From assembly GCA_021613535.1 (NCBI GenBank), contig CP075492.1, positions 1 through 64,000 of the forward strand: a stretch of DNA of 64,000 nt. The letters are read 5' to 3'. This DNA comes from Adineta vaga. Its lineage: Eukaryota > Rotifera. The first letter of the stretch is position 1. Every line of letters begins with the position of its first letter. Below the pieces are notes generated by a model. It searched no databases. It saw nothing but the letters and a program-made list of their open reading frames with translations, and was not told the origin of the DNA. A program made the position numbers and the translations under genes. Below, in pieces: positions 43,659 through 54,491 of the stretch.

Positions 43659-44935
43659 TTAAGGGTGATAAGTTTTTTTTTTAATATCGTTTACTAATTT
43701 TTCGAAATGAAATTTTTTGTCTTTCAAGTCATTTGAATGTAACTGATTATTCGATCTTGAAATATTATGTAAACGATTGAAAAATTCTAGTGCTTTCGAA
43801 TAATTGTTTTGGTGTTCATAAATATTAGCAATCTTATTGTATAATTTCATTAAAATCGGATGATCGAACGATAAACATTTTTCTTCAATTTCAATTGCTT
43901 TATGATAATAAAGAAGTACATTGGAGTAATCTTGCATATTATCATAAACTGAACCTGTATATCTGTAAGTTACACCAATATATGAATGATCGGATGGGAT
44001 AAACTTTTTTAGGATTTCATAAGCGCTTTTGCACAATAGAGAAGTGCGAGTGAATAATTACCCATATTATTATTTGATTTTCCAATATTTCCATTAATAA
44101 CACCTAAATGAGGATGATCAGGAGGAAGATTATTTTTGAATATATAAATTGCATGTTGATAATTTAATAATGCGTTTGGATAATCTTTCATACTATCGTA
44201 AACTCGTTCAATATTATTGTATGTTATACCTATATCAGGATGATTGGAATGAAGTGATTTTTGTTGTATTTCAAATACTCTTTTATAAAAACTGAGAGAA
44301 TCTGAATAATCTTCCATTCGATTTTTTTATAATTGTAATATTATTCTATATAACGGCTAATGTAGAATGAGTCGAGGAAATAATTTTCTCCGAGATTTGA
44401 AGGGCTTTGTCATAATATGAAAGTGCAGTTGTGTAATCATCCATATCTCTATGTACTTCGCCAATATTATTGTTGATAGTCGCTAGAAGAGAATCATTGG
44501 AAGGATAATTCGTTGAACATATTTTATACGCATTCTCATAGGCTGAAAGTGTCTTGGAATAGTTTCCCATTTTTTCGTGTATTTCACCAAGTCGATCCCT
44601 TCGCGGATAGTCTCTCATCTGACTATATATCGAGCCAAGATTATGATAGCTGAGAGCCAAATCAGGATGATTAAGAGGAAGATATTTTTCTTGAATATTC
44701 AATGCCCTTTGAAATGATACAAGAGCATCTGATAATCTCCCATTTTAATCATTAGATTAGCGAGACAATGTATAGAAAATAAAATTTCATTCTCCTCAAC
44801 AAACTGAGTTGTTGTTTTCATTGAATCAATTGTGATTTCAAATGACATAATTTACCAAATTCGTCATTAAACATTCGTTCACTACGATAATCAAGTATAA
44901 CTAATGGTATGTAATTATTCTTTAATTTGAAAAAA
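43659..44935 (-). pseudogene. TPR (kinesin-light-chain-like) pseudogene, possible ART remnant
   Basis: Minus-strand TPR units follow one another (LALSYHNLGSIYSQMRDYP, TALSYYDKALQISEK, DIGITYNNIERVYDSMKDYP, LALLYCAKA, VLLYYHKAIEIEEKC) but in changing frames. I see frame breaks near 44747, near 44340-44345 (a stop straight after TLAVI) and near 44035, plus a shortened repeat near 44600. Upstream, at about 44850-44770, the sequence FVEENEILFSIH resembles the ExE region ending an arginine ADP-ribosyltransferase domain, a common partner of TPRs in bdelloids. The gene is dead. The LTR element inserted about 55 bp after its stop. Confidence 0.75.
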
Positions 44936-45200
44936 AACTCCACTCAAAATGTCCTATAAAGCCTTTTTTCATATACATTCATTCTAATAATTATCAATAT
45001 GAAAATGCTTATTAAACGGATCTAATATGTTGATCAACATCTGTATCGATAATAAAACAAAAATTGATAATTAATGTTATTTCGTATATTCACCAGGGTT
45101 TATCAATATTAGTATTAGAAATACAAGACCATTTGCTTTTCTCTCTCTCTCTCGATATGTTTTAACACTTATTCTCAACATTCATTTGAAAGAAAAAAAA
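44936..45200. other. Divergent intergenic region
   Basis: About 265 bp between two genes pointing outwards, with a (TC)n run at about 45140-45154. No RNA or gene seen. Confidence 0.6.
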
Positions 45201-48200
45201 ATGCTCTTGAAAAGAATTCTGTATTTTAGTTTGTTAATTCATCTAGTAAAAGTAGAAGTTCAATTAAATTTTCATTTAACTGATTGGACTAATGAAAACC
45301 ATGATTTTCTGCATGATTGTTTGAATGTTATTGCTCGAACTGAACATGAATCTGATCCATATCAAGTTATTTCATATTGTATGTCTGAATGGCCATCAAA
45401 TTTTCTCTTAGAAACCAATACTATCGATGAAAGCTTTACTTTTTTTCAACTTGCACAAAAACAAATAACAAGTGAACACTTATATCATTGGTCTGCATCA
45501 ATTGATCTTATTGAAAATTATCAAATTTATTTAAATCAATTATCATCATCATCATTAGAAGATACAATCTTTTATAATTGTACATTACCTTCATCTGGAT
45601 CACAATGTCAATATATTTTAATGAATTATACAAAAAATTCTTCATCATTAAATGAAATTCTTTATAATTATTATCAAAACAATATTTATAAACCAATAGA
45701 ATTCACATGTTATATACATTTAGAATGTAATCGTGGTCCATTTCCTGCATGTCTCGATTGGACAGAAATATGTGATGGAAAAATTCATTGTCTTAATGAT
45801 GGAATTGATGAAAAATATTGTTGGCAACTTGAAATTTTTCAATGTAATGAAGATGAATTTAAATGTAATTATGGACAATGTATTTTAAAATCTCTTATTC
45901 ATGATCAATCATCCGCGTCTGATTGTTCAGATTGATTCGATGAAGCATTTGGATGGACATCGGGTTTGAAAGCTGGTCAATTCTTTACGCGAGAACCCAT
46001 ATTTGCACATGAAGATATTTCATGTATTAGTCATTCTAATGGATTAAGTACATTTGTTTTAACAAGTTCATGTGAACCATATCGTGAAGAACTTTTAATC
46101 AAAACATTTTTCTCAATTAAACCAAAATTATTAGATGAACAATGTTGGTTAATTATGCAATGTATTATACAATTACCAAATTTCTTAGAAGCAAAATTTC
46201 TTAACTTTGCTTTTCCTAAAACAGTAACATGTGAAAGTCTTTATAATGAAAATTTATTCAAAAAAATCATCAAAGATAAATGTCCAAATATGATACCAAT
46301 TTCCGATTATCCAATACTTGATGATCATGTTTATTTTCTATTTGAAAAAAATTCTTTAAAATATTCATCTCGTCCACTTCCACCAACATATATTTGTTTT
46401 GATAATCAACGTATTTATATACCTGATGATGGAAAAACATTTCTTCTAACTGCTGTTAATAAAACTAGTCGATATTTTAGAGATATTAATTCAGAAAATG
46501 TCCCTTCACCTGAAACAAGATGGTTATATTTATTTATTCGTTCTATAACTAAATGGTTATCAAAAGTGACACCATCAATTCTCAATAATTCTACATTATG
46601 TAATCAAACAATTATGTATCAATGTGAAAATTCCATGAAATGTATTTCAAAAACACGTTTACTCAATGAAGTAAATGACTGTTATTATAATGATGATGAA
46701 GATTATTTATCAATACGTAATAATACCAATTTAATTGAACAATTACCTCATTATATAAAATGTAAATCATCAAATAATTATATTCATTTATTTCAAGTTA
46801 ATGATCAACTTCAATGTGATTGTCGAGTTCCTGGAGATGATTATTGTGATGATGAACATTCCGGTGAATTATATTTTCGAAAAACAATTTTATTTCAAAC
46901 AATTTGTGATAAATATCTTCATTTAACATCAGAATTTACTTCTGATAAAAATGAAACCGATGAAACTAATTGTGAACATTGGCCAATTGTTCATGTTTAT
47001 AATCATTGTGATGGATTTTGGTATTTAGTTAACGGTGAAGATGAACTCAATTGTGATCCATCTGAATCTTTATTAAATTGTTCAAAAAATCATCATGTAT
47101 GTGTATCAATAGAAACTAAACAATTAATATGTTTACCTATTGAAAAAGCTAATAATGGTATTATCGATTGTTTTGGTGCTGCTGATGAATCAACATTTTG
47201 TAATCGAACTTTAATACCAAAGTCCGATGCAAATTTATTTTATTGTGGATCATATTGTATTACAGATGTTAAATTATGTAATAAAAGAGTCAATTGTGAT
47301 ATGAATGAAGATGATGAAAAACTTTGTCAAAATAATGATCTTGAACATTTGATTAATGATGGTGAAAATGGAATTTGTACGAAAAATTATGAATTATATG
47401 CATCTGATCCTATTAAAACATTATATAGATTATTTGTTCATCATGAAGAACGATTTGTTATACATTTTACATTAAATTCAACAAAGAATTCAATTGGATA
47501 TACATCACAACATGGTTTTCCTTTACAAATTTCATTAAATAAAACATTAAAATTGATTTGTTTATGTCCATCAAGTTACTATGGTAATCGATGTCAATAT
47601 TAAAATCAACGTATTAGTCTTACTTTACAATTTCATAGTGAAGCAATATTTTCGAGAAATTCCATTTATTATAATAATATTATTAATTGATATTACAATA
47701 AATGAACGAATTATTCATTCATATGAAAAATTAAATTTTTTATTTTTAAAACATTGTCAAAAGAAATTTAATATTTATTTATTATATTCAACACGACCAA
47801 AAGATTCTCATAGAAATTATTCAATTCATATTGATATTTATGAAAAACTAACATTAAATTATCGAGGAAGTTTTATTAAATCAATTCTTTATTCATTTTT
47901 ACCTATTCATCGTCTTGTTTATCAACTCCATATTTTAAAATATAATGAAAGTTTTTGTCAATGTGATCGAGGTTGGTCAGGGAAATTTAGTGCTATTCAA
48001 TATTTCTCTACATGTTCATTAGATTCGTTAAGTCTTGGTCAATTAGGAAATAATCGTTCATTATGTATGTGTTCATTAGATAAAATAGGTTCTCGTTGTT
48101 TTATTTCCAATTGTATATGTCAAAAAGAGACATGTTTTAATAATGAAAAACAAATTTGTTTTTGTCAAGAAATTCTAAATAAAACTCGTGTATGAAATTG

Positions 48201-49224
48201 TTTTGAATTTGATCATAATGCACGTTCAAAATGTCTTGGAGAAAATACATGTGAAAATAATGGTGAATGTTATCAAGATAATTCATTATGTCCAAAATAT
48301 TTTCTTTGTCAATGTCGTGTTTGTTATTATGGAAAGCGATGTGAATTAAATATAAATACATTTAGTCTTTCATTGGATTTAATTCTTGCTTTTCATATAA
48401 AATTAAATGAAAATTTTATTAAATAATCACTTACGGTTTTATTGAGTGAAATATTTAGTATTATTATTATATTTACTGGATTAATTAATGCTTTTCTTTC
48501 ATTAATTACATTTAGAAATCCGAAAACAAGAGAATTTGGTTGTGAAATTTTGGATTTTAATTTCTACACATATTGTTTTAATTAAAAATGAATATTTTTT
48601 CTTGATTTTCTTCTTTGATCATGTTTAATAATTGATCAATAGTTAATTGGATTTGTATCAATTGAAAGAGGATATGTTTCAATTAAATGTATTACTTGGA
48701 ATAAAAGAAAAACACGATCTTTTGCTAAATATATTATTTTATTAATTATATTAACAAATATTCATGATCCATTTAATCGAACTTTATATAAATGAAATGA
48801 ATGATAATAATAATAATGAAAAACAAATTCTTAAATATCGATCATCAATTCTTTTCATTTTATTGTTCCATTTATAATTAATATTCTATCAATAATAACA
48901 ATTATAATAAACAAAGTTTTACAAAAAAAAAACGTGATTATCAATCAATTTTAAATGAACAATTTCAAGAACATAAAAACTTCCTTAATTGTTCCATGTA
49001 TTTTAATAATTGTTGCAATACGACGTTTAATAATTACATTTGCATCTGCTTGTATGAAATCTATTAATGATTGATGGTTATTTCTTACGGGATATTTTAT
49101 ATCATTAATTCCATCAATACTTACTTTTATTTTATTTGTTTTATTATCAACTGTTTATCGACAAGAATTTCGTAAAGCACTTTGTCGTTATCGAAAAATT
49201 CTTCAAAAGACATTCATAAATTAA
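45201..49224 (+). pseudogene. LDLR-A/EGF/seven-helix receptor pseudogene
   Basis: Starts at ATG 45201 with a signal peptide (LLKRILYFSLLIHLV). LDL-receptor class A modules are clear (CDGKIHCLNDGIDEKYC, CNYGQCILKS, CHGFWYLVNGEDELNC-type), with later EGF-like segments (CLCPSSYYGNRCQY, CENNGECYQDNSLC, CQCRVCYYGKRCE) and then hydrophobic segments of a decayed seven-helix domain to about 49224. The frame is broken by TGA at 45933-45935 inside an LDLR-A Asp/Glu box, by TAA at 47601-47603 just after GNRCQY, by stops at about 48193 and 48424, and by many stops in the 7TM part. The decay is heaviest at the 3' end. The intact family is a bdelloid-expanded group of large putative receptors. Confidence 0.85.
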
Positions 49225-49676
49225 AATTATTATTTATTCTTTGTTGTCTTGTATACATTTGTTATTGTCATAAATTCATTTGCGTCGGAAGTTAATCAGA
49301 AAAATTCAATTGAAAATAAAAGCGTTCATATTCCAAATTTTTTATATAAAGAAATAAATCACATGTTTGCATCAAGTTAGAAACTAGGAAAAAACCCAAA
49401 TAAGATAAAGAAAAATAGATAAGAATGAAATGAAGAAGATAGAGTATAAATATTGAAAGCAAATTCAAAACACAGTCGATAAATAATTTAAAGGTGAGTT
49501 ACAATATTTTTGCTTCTTATTTAATAATAAGTCAAACAATCGTTCATCTTTTACTAAAAAGTGATGCTAAATAAAACTAAAGATTTCAGGGATATAGATG
49601 AGAATGATAAATAGATAGTTTCATTCTCATTTTCAAGATGAATTATATATTTATAGACAATTGATTGAGTTGATCT
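49225..49676. other. Intergenic region and likely 5' leader of the UBL/PARP-like gene
   Basis: A GTGAGT near 49494 and a TTTCAG near 49588 could bound a leader intron. No gene otherwise. Confidence 0.45.
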
Positions 49677-50636
49677 ATGGCGTCAAGAATACGAACTACA
49701 AACGATCAAAATGTATTAGTCGCTGGTATATCTGCGATTATGGGTGTTTCTCTAAAATCATCATCATCATCATCTGTTAGCAAATCAGTAGAAGAGGAAA
49801 AAGTTTCACTATTAGATTATCATGATAAAACATATTCGTACGGTCAAGTAGGAGGTGATGCATCTACGAAAAAAGATTCCAATCGTACAGCTTCTCAAAT
49901 AGAAATATATGCGAAATTGCCGAGTGGAAATGAATTAAGACTTAATGTAGATCCAAATGTAACTGTCGAACAAGTAACAAATACTGTACACAACAGTGGA
50001 AATGTATTGACCGATCAAGGACGCATTGTATTTGCCGGTAAAACATTAAAGGATGAAAAACGATTAAATGAATATGGAATACAAGATAGATGTACTGTTC
50101 ATGTATTGAATCGCTTACAAAGTGGAGCTCAATTAGTTTTGGATCCGGCAAGTATGGATCCAAAATATGATTACGATTTTACAAATGTTAATGATAACAG
50201 CGAAGTATTTACAAGAGGTTCAATGAAATATGTTCGACTGTGTGGATGGAAACGTTTCGCAATTAATGTAACTAATAAATTTGAGAATATGGTCTGGTTA
50301 GGCAATGGCAACCAACGTGGCGAATGGCCTGTGTCCTTTCACGGAACCGGTTTTCATCAAACTAAAACCATTGCAATGGATGGTTTTGAATTAACAAAAG
50401 GAAGACAATTTTCATGTGAATATGGTGTATATTCAACACCAGATTTCGAAGTAGCTGAACGATATGCTGTTAAGTTCTCCTATAATAATGATCAATATTT
50501 AATTGTTTTCCAAAATCGTGTAAATCCTAACACATTGATTAAATTATCAGACAATCAAATTGGTGTGGGTGAATATTGGGTCAATCCTACCGACAAAGAT
50601 GTTCGTCCATACGGAATTTGTATAAAAAAACTTTGA
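49677..50636 (+). CDS. Ubiquitin-like domain fused to a PARP-like catalytic fold
   Basis: 319 aa, single exon. Residues about 1-70 are Ser/Lys-rich and disordered. A ubiquitin-like domain spans about 72-145 (IEIYAKLPSGNELRLNV, then GRIVFAGKTLKDEKRLNEYG, then IQDRCTVHVL) without a C-terminal GG, so it is a fixed domain, not a conjugated modifier. The C-terminal half has WPVSFHGT, GVYSTPDFEVAERYA and GEYWV, an arrangement resembling the H-Y-E triad of diphtheria-toxin-type ADP-ribosyltransferases (PARPs). ADP-ribosylation linked to ubiquitin signalling is a reasonable guess, not shown. Similar UBL-PARP-like proteins are known to me in fungi and rotifers, so horizontal origin is possible. A poly(A) signal AATAAA lies at about 50733. 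Confidence 0.75.
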   Translation: MASRIRTTNDQNVLVAGISAIMGVSLKSSSSSSVSKSVEEEKVSLLDYHDKTYSYGQVGGDASTKKDSNRTASQIEIYAKLPSGNELRLNVDPNVTVEQVTNTVHNSGNVLTDQGRIVFAGKTLKDEKRLNEYGIQDRCTVHVLNRLQSGAQLVLDPASMDPKYDYDFTNVNDNSEVFTRGSMKYVRLCGWKRFAINVTNKFENMVWLGNGNQRGEWPVSFHGTGFHQTKTIAMDGFELTKGRQFSCEYGVYSTPDFEVAERYAVKFSYNNDQYLIVFQNRVNPNTLIKLSDNQIGVGEYWVNPTDKDVRPYGICIKKL

Positions 50637-51561
50637 TTACTATATATTACATCTGTTTTTATGTTTTAAAACAAAGTTTATAATGGAGAACCTTTCTTTA
50701 CGATCAAAATAATATTAACTGCATTTTAATCTTAATAAATCAAATTTTGAGAGTGGGTGTATGAAGATTACAACAATTCAACGAGTTTCATCAATAAAAT
50801 GTCCTATTCCATGATGTAGAACATTGGAGAATAAGATGATTACTCTAACTTGCCTAATTTGATTTCGAATAAATATTTTACAACATAAAATGCCGGTCAA
50901 GATCTTAATTGAAGAGAAAAACTCACAATTAATATAAACTTAGTTTTTGTATAACGACTAAATAAAATTTTCAGTTTATATTTTATAACATAGATGATGA
51001 TACTTCAAATGATATAGGAAACAAGAAAAAGATAATTTTATCCTTTGATACTTATGTAAACACTTTGATTGAACTACCAGACTATAATTGACATGCACTT
51101 ACCTTTCGCTTCTTTGCTTCTTTTATATGACACTTTGACGTAAAATAATTGTTAGCATATACTCTATAAAACTCAAATGGAAAGTATAATTTCATTATTG
51201 TTGCTGATATGAGAAAGAAAAACAAATCTACTTAAGCAAATCAGTCGAAAGAACAAATGTTTAAAAATATTCGAAAAGAAAAAGGAAATTATTTCCACCC
51301 CCTCAACATGACTATCAAAAGTGAAAAGAGAATAATATATTTTCAGAAAAAAACGAAGAAGTGAAACTTGATATTGAATTTCATGGATGAAAATTATGAT
51401 AGTTGTCATAAACAATTAGTCGATTGAATATATCATTTAGTTTTCGAGTTATTGAAGCAGAAGCATTTTGATCAATGCACTATTTAATAGTAATGTTCTT
51501 TGTTAAATTAAGTTTATATCTATTTATTTTCTTTTAGAAAATTTTATTTTAATGAATATTA
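50637..51561. other. Intergenic region
   Basis: AT-rich, with 3' ends of two convergent genes. No gene is supported; a minus-strand ORF at 51173-51415 is hydrophobic low-complexity and probably chance. Confidence 0.55.
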
Positions 51562-52520
51562 TTAAGTATGTGGAGATAAAGGATTGATAGTTCGATGAAT
51601 TCGTTTGAGAAAAATTAAGTTCGAGAGTTTTTCTTTTAAATGAGGTAATGTTATAGCAGTAGCATAAGGTAAAATAATTGCTGGAACATTTGCCATATAT
51701 TCAATCAATGTTCTCACATTAGTATCAACATAATAACCATTTATTCTTCGAATAATATTAATAATTGTTAAAGGTAATGCAAAGATAATATATGTAGCAG
51801 AAATTGAGAGAAATTGTAGAATTAGTTTTCGATTTTGTCTCCACATATTAACACGTTGTAAACGACGTTTTTGTAAAATAACTCGTAAAAGAACACTACC
51901 GCTAAGAATAACGATGAGTGGAAATGGAACAAAATTATGACCGAATGTTAAAAATAAACGAAATGATGATGGAAATGAACATGAATACCATGGACCACCA
52001 CATAAATAAACATTTATATTATATTGATGTTCACATGGATAAATAAAAATCATATATAAATAAAAACATGGTGCATAAAGAGCAAATATACTGAGTGGTA
52101 TATAGTGAAATAACCATCGTCCACGTTTAGTATTATGCCAATAGGAATGAAAAATTAAAATATGCCGTTCAAATGATAACCAAATCATTGAAAAAACTGC
52201 ACCAAACCAAATTCCTCGATCTACTATTTGATGAGTGAGACAAAGAATTGGAGTAAATGGTTCATATACACCTAATTTTGTGAAACTTAATACTAATGAT
52301 ATACCTACTGTAAGATAAATAAAATTATCATCGTAGCATGATTATACAAAGCTGTACGTGCTGTTTTTGTAGCCAAAAGATGATAAAATACAAATAAATA
52401 ACAAGGAAATGATATAATTTGACCAAAGAGATTTGATGAGAATGTAATATTTGTCCAATCGGGTGGAAGATAAATATCTTTGACATTGATTTTATTATTT
52501 TCACTCATATTTTCAATCAT
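51562..52520 (-). pseudogene. Rhodopsin-family seven-helix receptor with a frame break
   Basis: The start is MIENMSENNKINVKDIYLP at 52520. Helix 1 is LFGQIISFPCYLFVFYHLL, and helix 2 ends at MIILFILQ before a stop near 52305. Another frame resumes through NFIYLTVGISLVLSFTKLG, helix 3 (IVDRGIWFGAVFSMIWLSFERHILIF, where ERH replaces DRY) and on to helix 7 and LPHLKEKLSNLIFL, ending at 51562. A conserved Cys pair (CLTH before helix 3; CGGPWYSC in loop 2) is present. A small deletion near 52305-52330 is the simplest explanation; a very small unusual intron is less likely. It belongs to the expanded orphan-receptor set of bdelloids. Ligand unknown. Confidence 0.7.
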
Positions 52521-52699
52521 TCGAAGTGATGATTATAAAAATCTACTTTCTTTTTAACTGTTTTAAGAATTATATTTTCTAGAGATAAATCTGTATACAT
52601 GAATGCATCTTTCTTTTTAAATTTATTTCATTTTTATAAGTTTAAGTGAATCGTAAAAAATAAATTATCTTAGAGTATATAAAAAAAATGTCTTCTTCT

Positions 52700-53151
52700 A
52701 CCCAGGTCAATGTCGCTCGGCCGTAAACGGCCGTGTACCAATATTTTACGACGAAAAACGATCGCCATCCACAACAATCGTTTACGGCAGCCGAATACGA
52801 CGTCTTACGATGTTTTACGCCTATTGTAAACAATGACCATACACGTTCGCCGTTTACGTCTACTGTAATAATACGACACCTGTAAACGATAGTCAGATAG
52901 TACCGTAAGATACCGTAAACGGCAGTTGTAAACGGTGACAGTTTTCCACAGTCGCATACGACCGTTTACGGCCGATTACGCTTATCATAAACAACGACCA
53001 CACACGTTTACCGTCCACGACTACCGTAATAATACGACGACTGTAAACGTGACTCGGATAGTATCGTAAGATACCGTAAACACTAGCTGTAAACATTGAC
53101 CGTTTACGGCAGTTACTTACGATGTTAACAGCCGTTCACGATGAAGACCTG
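52700..53151. mobile_element. CpG-rich palindromic repeat element, locus 1
   Basis: About 450 bp packed with CGTAAACGG, CCGTTTACG and TTACGA words on both strands, so it can fold extensively. It begins CCCAGGTC (52700-52707) and ends GACCTG (53146-53151), an inverted pair. Inside, two units of 161 bp are tandem and diverged (TACGC at 52816 and 52977; shared CCGTAATAATACGAC). No coding potential. CpG density contrasts with the AT-rich flanks. Likely a non-autonomous or foldback element family, also present at 62.2 kb. Confidence 0.65.
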
Positions 53152-54491
53152 ATTCCATTAATTACGGTGCAAATTTTGTTCTTCTCCAGTAGAAGAAATG
53201 AGCTTTCTAGCTTTTTTACACGTCTAGCATAAAGGTAAAAGATTTACATAAAATCTATTGAGAACAACACCGTCATTCCCTTTGTGAAACTGTATGTGAT
53301 CTGAATATTTTCATCCGGTTTTTTATAGATATATCAAAAAAAATAAAAGACTTGACAATTTCAAACTTTTCACAAGTCTGCTCTATTCAAATAAACTTTG
53401 TTCTAATACATTATTTTAGGTATGGAAAATAACGAATGTAATAAGCAAATGCTAGATCTCACTTTGATAAGTCTTTCATTTAAGGCAACTTTCTATAAGA
53501 TATGAAGTGAGATAGTTTATTGGCGGCATTTTGTGAATAGGCTAGTGAAACAGGACATGCAAGCAAGTTTTAGCTAGTCCAATACACATCAACTGGACAT
53601 GATTTGCTAAAAATCGTATTGAATTCAGCCATGATTTCTATTTGATTTTAAAAAATTTCAGGCATAGATTTCAATTGATTTAAATTCCTTTTCTTTACTG
53701 TAACAATAGACTTCATGTAATTTCAATGGAACTTCTCTACTGATAAAGAAAGCAATTAGTAAAGCTGCTTGGTAATTAAGTTTATATAATATTTTATCTA
53801 ATAGTTCATGGTCGGTTCGGTTAAATCATTCATAACAATATTCGATTGATTCATCTATTTTTGATTCACATCTTTAGAAACTCTTACAAAAAAAGTTCTT
53901 TGAAGTTATTATACGATACGTCGTTTAAGATTTAAATGCTTTTTTAATTGTCTTCAACATGATTTTGTTGGTCCATCACGGATGGATATCAGAATTAAGG
54001 CGCGAAACTTTTGTGTTCGTTTCACAAAATAACTTTGTAGAGAAACAAGCATCAGTCAGAGTGCTTTATGAAAAGTGAAAATATCTGAAGAATATCCAAT
54101 TTACAATCGTATTGATTAGAGTAAATTTTACTGACTATATAAAATATATTTCAAAAAGTTTTGTTCTTCTGGTAGTATCATTTCTACATATAAACTATAT
54201 ATATATCACAGTTGTCTTAAATATCCCAGTCATCACTCTAGAGCGACATCTACCGTTCGATGCTATATATGGACTTACCAATGATATTCCGAATTAGAAG
54301 ATAGAAAAACCAGATAGCACTTTCATATAAAAGCCTCGAGGGAAATTAATTCATAAAATTCAAAAGTTTTAAAGGATTTCTCCTTTTTTGTCGAGTACTC
54401 ACTAATCATGCTATTGCTCACAAATATTAAGTAAAAGTAGTAGAACATTCTATCATTTTTGTGATGTGTTATAATCATTGATTTAGATCAA
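53152..54491. other. Region upstream of the CACTA-like transposase
   Basis: No gene supported. I searched by eye for CACTA-type termini or a matching inverted repeat and found none that pairs with the right flank. Confidence 0.45.

Noticed and set aside
54112-54297. Hydrophobic plus-strand ORF upstream of the transposase
   Set aside because: Short, no motif, no splice context; probably chance.
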